Assembly (NCBI GenBank): GCA_040380755.1
Contig: JBEIIL010000007.1
Span: 1 to 49,071, forward strand
Direction: 5' to 3'
Length of the DNA: 49,071 nt
DNA from: Alsobacter sp040380755
GTDB taxonomy: Bacteria; Pseudomonadota; Alphaproteobacteria; Rhizobiales; Beijerinckiaceae
The translations under genes were made by a program, and so were the position numbers. Shown here piece by piece: positions 15,533 through 24,061 of the stretch (the first letter of the stretch is position 1; each line of letters begins with the position of its first letter). The notes beneath the pieces are model-generated. The model made no database searches and was not told the DNA's origin. It saw only the letters and a program-made list of their open reading frames with translations.

Positions 15533-16903
15533 ATGCCCACGCCATCCCTTCAACGCTTCCAGGCCGACAATCGCGCGAGCATCACCGTCATCGTAGCGGT
15601 TGCCCTTGTTGCACTTACCCTCGCATTTGGAGCCGCGATCGACTACGGGCGCGTTGCTCGTGCAAGAAGCCAATCGCAAGCCGCGATAGATGCTGCCGTA
15701 CTTGCGGCACTTAAAGAAAACTATGATTTCATTGTATCGGAAGCAGGAGCCAATGTCTCCGACTACGCGAAATCGAAAATCGATGAATCAATAAAGAAGA
15801 TATTTGATTCCATTTCAGCTGTGAGTTCGTCCCAGGGTACAATTGAAACGGTGATCACCAAGAAAACTGACGGATCAGTGAACATAAGATCGCTGTTTCA
15901 TTCTTCAATGAAGACACTGGTAACGAAAATCGCCGGAATTGCGTTCATGCCATACACGGTCATGGCGCAGGCGAGTTTTGGTGGAAACCAAAAATACGCA
16001 GACTACATATTCATCGTCGATGGCTCCGGTTCGATGAGCATCGGGTCCACACAGCAGATGATGGACGCCATGGAGGCGTCACCCTTGCAATGTTCGTTCG
16101 CATGCCACCTCTCCGGTGGGTACGAAATCGCTCGAAGCCTTGGCTTCGAAACCAAATTTGACGTCGTCAAAAGCGGACTTTCCGGCATTGTTCAGAATTT
16201 TGCGGGCGCAAATAAAAATGGAACATTCGTGTCTGTCGGAGCTCAGGTCTTTTCAAACCGAATTGGCAATGAGCAATACAACAAAGGAAGCTTCGAAAAC
16301 ACAACTGACATGAACCTAGCAAAGTCCAAGATCGACGCCATGACCATGCACGAAGTCAATGGTGGCACGAACTTCCGCGAGTCGCTGAGGTATATTCCAG
16401 ACTGGATCGGCAAATCCGGCGATGGATCGGCCGCAAACAAGGCCCAGAAGATTGTCGTTCTTGTCACGGACGGCGTTGCCGACGACGTCTGGTTCACGGG
16501 GCCGCCAAAGTCGTATCCGGATGCCTGGTGGCCGTCAAAGGACTGGAACTGGGTGCCGGAAACTACTTACGTCAAGGTTTACCCTCCTTATTCGGACGGT
16601 GCTCCTACCGCAAACGGTTGGTTTGAAGGATTTAGTCCCTTCAATTCAAATTATTGCAATAAATTTAAGCAAAACAACGTGACATTATACGTCGTTCAGG
16701 CAAGTTATTTCATCCCGACAACGAAAACAGACAAGCGGTACAATGCCATCCGCGATTTCATTTTGACGGAAGCAACCGCGCAGCTGAAGGCCTGTGCGAG
16801 CGATCCGACAAAATACTTCAAGGCCGATGACAGGGAGGCGATTATCTCGGCGTTCCGCCAGGTGGCGCAGGCTGAATCCGGTAAGTTGCGCCTATCACAG
16901 TGA
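15533..16903 (+). CDS. TadG-like membrane protein with von Willebrand factor A domain
   Basis: 456 aa. Residues 17-37 form one transmembrane helix, followed by DYGRVARARSQSQAAIDAA, the usual TadE/TadG pilus-assembly N-terminus. The remainder is outside the membrane and holds a vWA domain with an intact metal-ion site: D163-G-S165-G-S167, T279 (GGTN) and D313 (VTDG). Cysteines at about 188, 192 and near the end may form disulfides. The ATG at 15533 has AGGAGA 6 bases upstream. The gene is strikingly AT-rich: 15721-15780 is 26/60 GC and 16621-16680 only 17/60, against 42/60 at 17101-17160 in deoB. This suggests recent foreign origin. No other tad genes are nearby. Confidence 0.85.
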   Translation: MPTPSLQRFQADNRASITVIVAVALVALTLAFGAAIDYGRVARARSQSQAAIDAAVLAALKENYDFIVSEAGANVSDYAKSKIDESIKKIFDSISAVSSSQGTIETVITKKTDGSVNIRSLFHSSMKTLVTKIAGIAFMPYTVMAQASFGGNQKYADYIFIVDGSGSMSIGSTQQMMDAMEASPLQCSFACHLSGGYEIARSLGFETKFDVVKSGLSGIVQNFAGANKNGTFVSVGAQVFSNRIGNEQYNKGSFENTTDMNLAKSKIDAMTMHEVNGGTNFRESLRYIPDWIGKSGDGSAANKAQKIVVLVTDGVADDVWFTGPPKSYPDAWWPSKDWNWVPETTYVKVYPPYSDGAPTANGWFEGFSPFNSNYCNKFKQNNVTLYVVQASYFIPTTKTDKRYNAIRDFILTEATAQLKACASDPTKYFKADDREAIISAFRQVAQAESGKLRLSQ

Positions 16904-16966
16904 GGTCTCAGAGGACGGTGGACGAAAAGGGACGCCGCCCTGCTGCAGACCGTGACCCCATGGGCG

Positions 16967-17009
16967 CGCAAGCCTTGTGCCGATCACCACCACGATCGGC
17001 CGGGCGCGC
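16967..17009. repeat. Direct repeat copy B (right boundary of the block, deoB 3' end)
   Basis: Matches 12093-12135 at 42 of 43 bases, same orientation, 4874 bp apart. It contains the last nine codons and stop of deoB plus 17 downstream bases. Confidence 0.9.
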
Positions 17010-18222
17010 ACGGCTCCAGCCCCAGATGGGCGGCGACGCTCTCGCCAATATCGGCCAGCGTCTCGCGCCGACCAAGCGGGCCGGGGCCGATCCCCGGGCC
17101 GAAGGCGAGGATCGGCACATGCTCGCGCGTGTGGTCGGTGCCGCGCCAGGTCGGGTCGTTGCCGTGGTCGGCGGTGAGCACGACGGTATCGCCGGGACAC
17201 AGCCGGGCGGCGAGGCCGGGAAGCCGGGCGTCGAAGGCCTCCAGCGCAGCGGCATAGCCGGGCACGTCGCGGCGATGGCCGAACTCGCTGTCGAAATCGA
17301 CGAAATTCGCGAACAGGAAGCCGCCGTCGGGCAGCGTGTCGACCGCCTCCAGCATGGCGTCGAACAGCGCCATGTTGCCCGCGGCCTTGACCTCCCGGCC
17401 GGTGGCGCGGTGGGCGAAGATGTCGCCGATCTTGCCGACCGTCACCACTGTGCGGCCAGCAGCCGTGGCCCGGTCGAGGATCGTGCCGGCCGGCGGCGGC
17501 ATCGCGAAGTCCCGCCGGTTGGCAGTTCGGACGAAGCCCCTTTCCGGCGTGCCGGTGAACGGCCGGGCGATCACCCGGCCGATGCGCAGCGGATCGCACA
17601 GTCGCCGCCCGATCTCGCACAGCCGGTACAACCGCTCGCGGCCGAATGCCTCCTCGTGGGCGGCGATCTGCAGGACGCTGTCCACCGAGGTGTAGCAGAT
17701 CGGTTTGCCGGTCCGCAGATGCTCGGCGCCGAGGTCGTCGATCACCTGTGTCCCCGAGGCGTGCCGGTCCGCGAGGATGCCGGGCAGCCCGCCCTCGGCA
17801 ACCAGAGCAGCCACCAGCGCGGGCGGGAAGGCCGGCTGGGTGTCGGGAAAATACCCCCAGGCGAAATCGACCGGCGTGCCGGCGATCTCCCAATGGCCGG
17901 ACGGCGTGTCCTTGCCGCGCGAGGTCTCGACGCCGTAGCCCCAGCGCCCCTGCGGCGGCCCTTCAGCGGCCAGCGCGGTGGTCCGGCCCGTCGAGGCCCG
18001 CATCGCGGCCCCGAGCCCGAGCCCGGCCATGAACGGCAGTGTCAGCGGCCCAGCGCGGAGCCCGGCGCGGTCGCCGGCGCCGGTCGCGCAGGCCTCCGCG
18101 ATGTGGCCCAGCGTGTCGGCCCCGGCGTCGCCATAGGAATCCGCGTCCTCGGCGCCGCCGCAGCCAGCCGAATCGAGCACGATCAGGAGCGCACGGCCAA
18201 GACCCTGCCCCGCACTGCTCAT
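16984..18222 (-). CDS. deoB: Phosphopentomutase
   Basis: Converts (deoxy)ribose 1-phosphate to the 5-phosphate, linking PNP and DeoA to DeoC. It has 412 aa (E. coli 407) and the alkaline-phosphatase-type metal sites: IVLDSAGCG near the start, ADTLGHIAEA with the phosphorylated Thr, KDTPSGHWEI, FVDFDSEFGHRRD and TADHGNDPTWRGTDHTREH. The ATG overlaps the yejF stop by four bases, so deoB is translated with a peptide importer operon. Its 3' end is the site of the 43-bp direct repeat. In the absence of the intervening block, the next gene on this strand would be the URC1-like gene. Confidence 0.95.
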   Translation of the reverse strand: MSSAGQGLGRALLIVLDSAGCGGAEDADSYGDAGADTLGHIAEACATGAGDRAGLRAGPLTLPFMAGLGLGAAMRASTGRTTALAAEGPPQGRWGYGVETSRGKDTPSGHWEIAGTPVDFAWGYFPDTQPAFPPALVAALVAEGGLPGILADRHASGTQVIDDLGAEHLRTGKPICYTSVDSVLQIAAHEEAFGRERLYRLCEIGRRLCDPLRIGRVIARPFTGTPERGFVRTANRRDFAMPPPAGTILDRATAAGRTVVTVGKIGDIFAHRATGREVKAAGNMALFDAMLEAVDTLPDGGFLFANFVDFDSEFGHRRDVPGYAAALEAFDARLPGLAARLCPGDTVVLTADHGNDPTWRGTDHTREHVPILAFGPGIGPGPLGRRETLADIGESVAAHLGLEPCAPGRSWW

Positions 18223-19862
18223 TCCCGCACCACGCCGGCGTCGGCGGTCTCCAGCCGGAACGCTGCGGCGAACAGGGCGCGGGTATAGTCTGTCTGCGGC
18301 GCGTCGAACACCTGGTCGGCAGGGCCCTGCTCCACCACCTTGCCGTTCTGCATCACGACCACATGGCTGGCCAGCGCCCGCACCACCCGCAGGTCGTGGC
18401 TGATGAACAGATAGGCGAGGTTACGCCGCGCCTGCAGGTCGCGCAGCAGATCGACGATCTGCGCCTGCACCGACATGTCGAGCGCCGAGGTGGGCTCGTC
18501 CAGCACCACGAATTTCGGTGACAGCGCCATGGCGCGGGCGATCGCGATACGCTGGCGCTGGCCGCCGGAAAATTCGTGCGGATAGCGATCCATCGCGGCC
18601 GGATCGAGCCCGACATCGACCAGCGCGCGCGCCACGATCTCGCGCTGCTCTTCCAGGCTGAGGCCCTGGCCCTGCACCGTCAGGCCCTCGCCGACGATGT
18701 CGGCCACCGACAGCCGCGGCGACAGCGAGCCGTAGGGGTCCTGGAAGACGATCTGCAGGTTCCGGCGCAGCGGCCGCATCGCCCGCGACGACAGCCCGTC
18801 GAGGCGCTGCCCGAGATAGACGATCGGCCCCTGCGACGCGATCAGCCTCAGGATCGCGAGACCCAGCGTCGTCTTGCCCGACCCGGATTCGCCGACCACC
18901 CCGACGGTCTCACCCTCGCGCACCGACACCGAGATGCCGTCGACGGCCTTCACATGGCCGACGGTCTTCTTCAGGAAGCCCTTGCGGATCGGGAACCAGA
19001 CCTTCAGGTCGTCGGCCGCGACGATGACCGGTGCATCGGCCTTCGGCGGCGTGCCGCGGCCCTTCGGCTCGGCCGCCAGCAGGCGTTGCGTGTAGGGATG
19101 CTCGGGATGCGTGAAGACGCGCTCCACCGGGCCGTGCTCGACGATGCGGCCCTGCGTCATCACGCACACCCGATCGGCGATCTTGCGCACGATGCCGAGG
19201 TCGTGGGTGATGAACAGCATCGCCATGCCGGTGTCGCGCTTCAGGTCGGCGAGCAGCCGCAGGATCTGCGCCTGCACGGTGACGTCGAGCGCGGTGGTCG
19301 GCTCGTCGGCGACCAGAAGGTCCGGCGCATTGGCCAGCGCCATGGCGATCATCACGCGCTGGCGCTGCCCGCCCGAGAGCTCGTGCGGATAGGCGCCGAG
19401 CCGGCCCTCCGGATCGCGAATGCCGACCTGCGTCAGCAACTCCAGCGTGCGCTGCCGCGCCTTGTCGCCCGACAGCCCCTTGTGCAGGCTCACGATCTCG
19501 CCGATCTGCCGCTCGATCGGGTGCAGCGGGTTCAGCGATGTCATCGGTTCCTGGAACACCATCGTGATGGCGTTGCCGCGCACCTTGCGCAGCGCCTCCT
19601 CGGAGGCCGTCATCAGGTCCTCGCCCTTGAACAGCACCGAGCCGGAGGGGTGGTGCGCCGGCGGGTAGCTGAGCAGCCGCAGCACCGACAGGGCGGTGAC
19701 CGACTTGCCTGAGCCCGACTCGCCAACGAGCGCCACCGTCTCGCCGGCCGCGACATCGAAGGAGACGTGATCGACCGCCAGCGTCTCCTTGCCACCCTGG
19801 CGGAAGACGACGCTGAGATCACGGACGCTCAGGAGGGGAGGCAGGGGGCTGACTGTGTTCAT
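18219..19862 (-). CDS. yejF: Peptide ABC transporter ATP-binding protein, YejF type (two ABC domains)
   Basis: A 547-aa cytoplasmic ATPase with two fused ABC modules, as in YejF of the YejABEF peptide/microcin C importer. Module 1 has GESGSGKS, LSGGQRQRV and LLVADEPTTALD; module 2 has GESGSGKTT, FSGGQRQRIAIARA and FVVLDEPTSALD. The start shares one base with the yejE stop (TGATG at 19860-19864) and the end overlaps deoB. A fused dual ATPase separates it from Dpp/Opp systems, which use two proteins. The likely substrates are oligopeptides. Confidence 0.9.
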   Translation of the reverse strand: MNTVSPLPPLLSVRDLSVVFRQGGKETLAVDHVSFDVAAGETVALVGESGSGKSVTALSVLRLLSYPPAHHPSGSVLFKGEDLMTASEEALRKVRGNAITMVFQEPMTSLNPLHPIERQIGEIVSLHKGLSGDKARQRTLELLTQVGIRDPEGRLGAYPHELSGGQRQRVMIAMALANAPDLLVADEPTTALDVTVQAQILRLLADLKRDTGMAMLFITHDLGIVRKIADRVCVMTQGRIVEHGPVERVFTHPEHPYTQRLLAAEPKGRGTPPKADAPVIVAADDLKVWFPIRKGFLKKTVGHVKAVDGISVSVREGETVGVVGESGSGKTTLGLAILRLIASQGPIVYLGQRLDGLSSRAMRPLRRNLQIVFQDPYGSLSPRLSVADIVGEGLTVQGQGLSLEEQREIVARALVDVGLDPAAMDRYPHEFSGGQRQRIAIARAMALSPKFVVLDEPTSALDMSVQAQIVDLLRDLQARRNLAYLFISHDLRVVRALASHVVVMQNGKVVEQGPADQVFDAPQTDYTRALFAAAFRLETADAGVVRE

Positions 19863-21031
19863 CAGGCGAAGGTCTTGCGCGGATCGAAGGCGTCGCGCAC
19901 CGCCTCGCCGATGAAGATCAGCAGCGACAGCATCACGGCGATGACGGCGAAGCCCGTCAGGCCGAGCCAGGGCGCCGCCACATTGCTCTTGCCCTGCAGC
20001 AGCAGCTCGCCCAGCGAGGGCGACCCCGGCGGCAGGCCGAAGCCGAGGAAGTCGAGCGAGGTCAGCGTCGTGATCGAGCCGTTGAGGATGAACGGCAGGA
20101 ACGTCATCGTCGCCACCATGGCGTTGGGCAAAACGTGCTTGACCATGATGGTGGCATCGCTGAGCCCCAGCGCGCGGGCCGCCCGCACATAGTCGAAATT
20201 GCGGGCGCGCAGGAATTCGGCGCGCACCACATGCACCAGCGCCACCCAGCTGAACAGCAGCAGGATGCCCAGCAGCGTGAAGAATGACGGCTGGAAGAAG
20301 TTCGACAGGATCATCAGGAGATACAGCGACGGGATCGCCGACCAGATCTCGATGACGCGCTGGAAATAGAGATCGATCCGGCCGCCGAAATAGCCCTGGA
20401 TGGCGCCGGCAAGGATGCCGATCGCCGACGAGATCACGGCTAGGATCAGGCCGAACAGCACCGAGATGCGGAACCCGTAGATGATGCGGGCGAGCACGTC
20501 GCGGCCGCCATCATCGGTGCCGAGCCAGTTCCACTCCAGCCCCTGGCAGCCCTGCACGCCCTTCTTCTCGGCGATCGGTCGGCAGGTCTCTTCCTTCAGC
20601 AGCCAGGACGGCGGCGACGGCGCTGCCGTGGGAAGGTCGAGATTGATCGTGTTGGAGGCAAAGCGCACCACTGGCCACAGCGCCCAGCCGTTCTCGGCGA
20701 TCTCCTTGAGGATCACCGGGTCGCGATAGTCGGTCTGCGCCAGGAAGCCGCCGAACTTTTCCTCGGGGTAGTTCACCACCACCGGAAACAGGATCTCGCC
20801 CTTGTACCGCACCAGGATCGGCCGGTCGTTGGCGATCAGCTCGGCGAACAGGCAGAGCACGAACAGCACCATGAAGATCCAGAACGACCAGTAGCCGCGC
20901 CGGTTGGCCTGGAAATTGTCGAGCCGCCGGGCGTTGAGCGGCGACAGGCGCAGTACCCCCTTGCGCGGCAGCGGCGGCGCCAGCCGCGGCGCGTCGAGAG
21001 CAGGCAGGGACCGGGCGAGGACGTCCGTCAC
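19862..21031 (-). CDS. yejE: Peptide ABC transporter permease, YejE type
   Basis: Inner-membrane permease, 389 aa. An N-terminal segment RLSPLNARRLDNFQANRRGY precedes the first membrane helix (about 50-68), then a periplasmic region with CRPIAEKKGVQGCQG, then the BPD_transp_1 domain with five helices and the coupling loop ARALGLSDATIMVKHVLPNA. The long periplasmic insertion is typical of YejE and absent from DppC. The start is GTG at 21031, one base after the yejB stop. Cotranslated with yejF. Confidence 0.9.
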   Translation of the reverse strand: MTDVLARSLPALDAPRLAPPLPRKGVLRLSPLNARRLDNFQANRRGYWSFWIFMVLFVLCLFAELIANDRPILVRYKGEILFPVVVNYPEEKFGGFLAQTDYRDPVILKEIAENGWALWPVVRFASNTINLDLPTAAPSPPSWLLKEETCRPIAEKKGVQGCQGLEWNWLGTDDGGRDVLARIIYGFRISVLFGLILAVISSAIGILAGAIQGYFGGRIDLYFQRVIEIWSAIPSLYLLMILSNFFQPSFFTLLGILLLFSWVALVHVVRAEFLRARNFDYVRAARALGLSDATIMVKHVLPNAMVATMTFLPFILNGSITTLTSLDFLGFGLPPGSPSLGELLLQGKSNVAAPWLGLTGFAVIAVMLSLLIFIGEAVRDAFDPRKTFA

Positions 21032-21032
21032 C

Positions 21033-22151
21033 TCACACCTCCCGCGTCTCGAAATCGATGCGCGGATCGATCCAGGTGTAGGTCAGGTCCGACAGCAGGT
21101 TCACCACCAGCCCGATCAGCGAGAAGATGTAGAGCGTCGCGAACACCACCGCGTAGTCGCGGTTGACGATCGATTCGAACGACAGCAGGCCCAGCCCGTC
21201 GAGCGAGAACACCGTCTCGATCAACAGCGAGCCGGTGAAGAAGGCGTGCACGAAGGCGCCCGGAAAGCCGGCGATGACGATCAGCATGGCGTTGCGGAAC
21301 ACATGCCCGTACAGCACCTGCGTCTCGCTCAGCCCCTTCATCCGCGCCGTCAGCACGTATTGCTTGCGGATCTCGTCCAGGAACGAGTTCTTGGTCAGCA
21401 GCGTCGAGGTCGCGAAGGCGCCGAGCACCATCGACAGGATCGGCAGCGCGATGTGGCGCAGATAGTCGCCGATCTGCGCGTACCACGGCAGCTGGGCGAA
21501 GTTCTCCGATGTCAGCCCGCGCAGCGGAAACACCGGCATGAACGACGAGCCCTCGCCGAACAGCACGATCAGCAGGATCGCGAACAGGAACCCCGGGATG
21601 GCGTAGCCGACGATCACCACGGCCGACGTCCAGGTGTCGAAGGCCGAGCCGTCCTTCACCGCCTTGCGGATTCCCAGCGGGATCGAGATCAGGTAGGACA
21701 GCACCGTCATCCACAGCCCGAGCGAGATCGACACCGGCAGCTTCTCGGCAATCAGCTGCACCACCGGAACATCGCGGAAATAGCTCTTGCCGAAGTCGAA
21801 GCGCGCATAGTTCCACAGCATGATGCCGAGGCGTTCCAGCGGCGGCTTGTCGAAGCCGAACTGCGCCTCAAGCTGCTTGATGAAGGCGGGATCGAGGCCC
21901 TGCGAGCCGCGGTATTTGGACGACGCCTCGCCCAGCCCGCCGCCCGGCTGGCTCTGCGCCGCGCCCGAGAAGTCACCGCCCGTGCCGCCGGAAATCCGCG
22001 ACGTCGCCGAGGTGTCATTGCCCTGCAGCTGCGCCAGAATGCGTTCGACCGGCCCGCCCGGCGCGAACTGCACGATCGCGAAGGAGATCAGCATGATGCC
22101 GAGCAGGGTCGGGATCATCAGCAGGATACGGCGGGCGATATAGGCGAACAT
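21033..22151 (-). CDS. yejB: Peptide ABC transporter permease, YejB type
   Basis: Inner-membrane permease, 372 aa. It begins with MFAYIARRILLMIPTLLGIM, the standard first helix of DppB-like permeases, followed by FAPGGPVERILAQLQG and a Gly/Ser-rich periplasmic stretch (SGGTGGDFSGAAQSQPGGG, about residues 54-73). The BPD_transp_1 domain contains MKGLSETQVLYGHVFRNAML as the ATPase-coupling loop. It forms the pore with YejE. Two bases separate its stop from the yejE start. Confidence 0.92.
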   Translation of the reverse strand: MFAYIARRILLMIPTLLGIMLISFAIVQFAPGGPVERILAQLQGNDTSATSRISGGTGGDFSGAAQSQPGGGLGEASSKYRGSQGLDPAFIKQLEAQFGFDKPPLERLGIMLWNYARFDFGKSYFRDVPVVQLIAEKLPVSISLGLWMTVLSYLISIPLGIRKAVKDGSAFDTWTSAVVIVGYAIPGFLFAILLIVLFGEGSSFMPVFPLRGLTSENFAQLPWYAQIGDYLRHIALPILSMVLGAFATSTLLTKNSFLDEIRKQYVLTARMKGLSETQVLYGHVFRNAMLIVIAGFPGAFVHAFFTGSLLIETVFSLDGLGLLSFESIVNRDYAVVFATLYIFSLIGLVVNLLSDLTYTWIDPRIDFETREV

Positions 22152-22198
22152 TCAGCTCCCCGGCCTTCGCGTCAGGCGGTGATTCGCAGCCATCCGCG

Positions 22199-24061
22199 TC
22201 ATCCGCGGCCAATCCGCCTGGCCCGTTCCGCGTCAAACCACCATGTTTCCGGTGCGCCACGGTCGTATGTCGGCTTGATCGCCGGCCGTCCGAACATGTC
22301 CCACACCGCCATCCAGTGGCTGCCCTTGTACCACATGGGAATCCAGTAGCGACCGGCTCGCAGCACCCGGTCAAGCGCCCGGCAGGCCGTCACCAGCTGC
22401 GCCCGCGTGTCGGACGCGAGCACCGCGGCCACCAGCCTGTCGACCGCCGGGTCGGCAATGCCGGCTATGTTCGACGAGCCCTCGGTCCGGGCCGCCTGCG
22501 AACCGACCATCACCTGCAGGCCCTCGCCCGGCGTCGGCCCCATGCTGTAGCGCCGGGTGATCATGTCGAAGTCGAACGCGTCGGTGCGCCGCTGGTACTG
22601 GGCCGCATCGACGATGCGGCTGCGGGTCTCGATGCCGACCAGCTTGAGGTTCTTGATCAGCCCGGCGCTGTGCGGCTGGAGCGACGGCGAGAAATCGAGC
22701 AGCTCGATCTCGAAAGGCTGTCCGGAGGGCAGGCGCAGCATGTTGCCCTCGCGCCGGCAGCCGGCCTGCCGCAACAGCTCGTCGGCGCGGCGCAGCAGCG
22801 CCCGGTCCTGGCCCGAACCGTCGCTGACCGGCGGCACGAACGGCGCGCCGAACACCTCGGCAGGCACCATGGCGCGCAACGGCTCCAGCAGCGCCAGCTC
22901 CTCGGCCGAGGGCAGGCCCTCCGCCTTCATCGGCGAGTTCTCGAAGAACGAAGCGGTGCGTCGATAGGCGCCGTACATGATGTTGGTGTTCGTCCACTCG
23001 AAGTCGAACAGCAGGCCGAGCGCCTCGCGCACCCGCCGGTCGCCGAATTTCTCGCGGCGCGTGTTGAAGAACCAGCCCTGTGTTCCCGACGGCGTGGCGT
23101 CCGGCAGCTCCTCGCGCTTCACGCGTCCGTCGCGGACCGCCGGGAAATCGTAACCGGTCGCCCAGTCGCGCGACGTGAACTCCTCCCGCAGCGTCACCGT
23201 CGCGGCCTTGAAGGCCTCCAGCGCCACCTGGCGGTCGCGGAAATACTCGTAGCGCATCCGGTCGAAATTCCAGCTGCCGCGCATCGCCGGCAGGTTCGTG
23301 CCCCACCAGTCCGCGACGCGCTCGAACTCGATGAAGCGGCCCTGCTCGAAGCGCGACACCCGGTAGGCTCCGCTGCCGAGCGGCGCCTCCAGCGAGGCCT
23401 CCTCGAACGGCTTTTGCGAGTAGTAGGCCTGCGAGAAGATCGGCAGCACGGCCACCACCAGCGGCAGGTCGCGCGAACGGCCCGGCGCGTACCGCACCTC
23501 GAGCGTGGCGGCATCCACCGCCGTCGCCGCCTCGACCATGCGCAGGACCTGGGCGAACAGCGGGTGGCCCTTCGCCTTCAGCGTCAGGATCGAGAAGGCG
23601 GCATCCGCCGCGGTCAGCGGCGTCCCGTCATGGAACCGGGCCTGCGGCCGCATCCGGTAGCGCTGCACGAGCCCGTCGGCCGACAGCGCGACGCTTTCGG
23701 CCGCCAGGCCGTAGACCGCGTCCGGCTCATCGAGGGCGCGCGTCATCAGGCTGGCGAAGGTCAGGTTCATGCCGGCGGCGCCGTCGCCCTTGAGCACGTA
23801 GATGTTCAGCGTGTTGAACGTGTCGAATGCCTGGTTGCCCTGCGTGCGCGAGATCTGCAGCGCGACGGTGCCGCCCTTTGGTGCATCCGGATTCACATAG
23901 GCGAAATGGGTGGTGTCCGGACCATAGGCGAGATCGCCGAAGGCCGAGAACCCGTGTCGCGGCGGCCCGAAACCGGACTGGGCTTGTGCCGGGCGGGGCA
24001 GCAGCCCGGCCGCCGCGAGAGCTGCGCTGCCGGCCAGCACGGTCCGCCTGTCGGCCTTCAC
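22199..24061 (-). CDS. Peptide-binding protein of the importer (SBP family 5), Tat-type signal
   Basis: Periplasmic solute-binding protein, 620 aa, family 5 (YejA-like). The N-terminus MKADRRTVLAGSAALAAAG carries a twin-arginine motif (R5, R6) and a hydrophobic stretch ending PAQAQS, so export may use the Tat route. The family signature ends in YVNPDAPKGGTV, and DGTPLTAADAAFS and YFRDRQVALEAFK follow. The start is GTG at 24061, overlapping the previous binding protein by four bases (GTGA). The frame is open to 24199, but that extension is antisense to the preceding coding end and not needed. It is a paralogue of the product of 24058-25944; why two are kept is not evident. Confidence 0.88.
   Translation of the reverse strand: MKADRRTVLAGSAALAAAGLLPRPAQAQSGFGPPRHGFSAFGDLAYGPDTTHFAYVNPDAPKGGTVALQISRTQGNQAFDTFNTLNIYVLKGDGAAGMNLTFASLMTRALDEPDAVYGLAAESVALSADGLVQRYRMRPQARFHDGTPLTAADAAFSILTLKAKGHPLFAQVLRMVEAATAVDAATLEVRYAPGRSRDLPLVVAVLPIFSQAYYSQKPFEEASLEAPLGSGAYRVSRFEQGRFIEFERVADWWGTNLPAMRGSWNFDRMRYEYFRDRQVALEAFKAATVTLREEFTSRDWATGYDFPAVRDGRVKREELPDATPSGTQGWFFNTRREKFGDRRVREALGLLFDFEWTNTNIMYGAYRRTASFFENSPMKAEGLPSAEELALLEPLRAMVPAEVFGAPFVPPVSDGSGQDRALLRRADELLRQAGCRREGNMLRLPSGQPFEIELLDFSPSLQPHSAGLIKNLKLVGIETRSRIVDAAQYQRRTDAFDFDMITRRYSMGPTPGEGLQVMVGSQAARTEGSSNIAGIADPAVDRLVAAVLASDTRAQLVTACRALDRVLRAGRYWIPMWYKGSHWMAVWDMFGRPAIKPTYDRGAPETWWFDAERARRIGRG

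Noticed and set aside
12093..17009. Transposon or IS interpretation of the repeat-bounded block
   Set aside because: No transposase, no terminal inverted repeats, and a 43-bp repeat is much longer than a target-site duplication.
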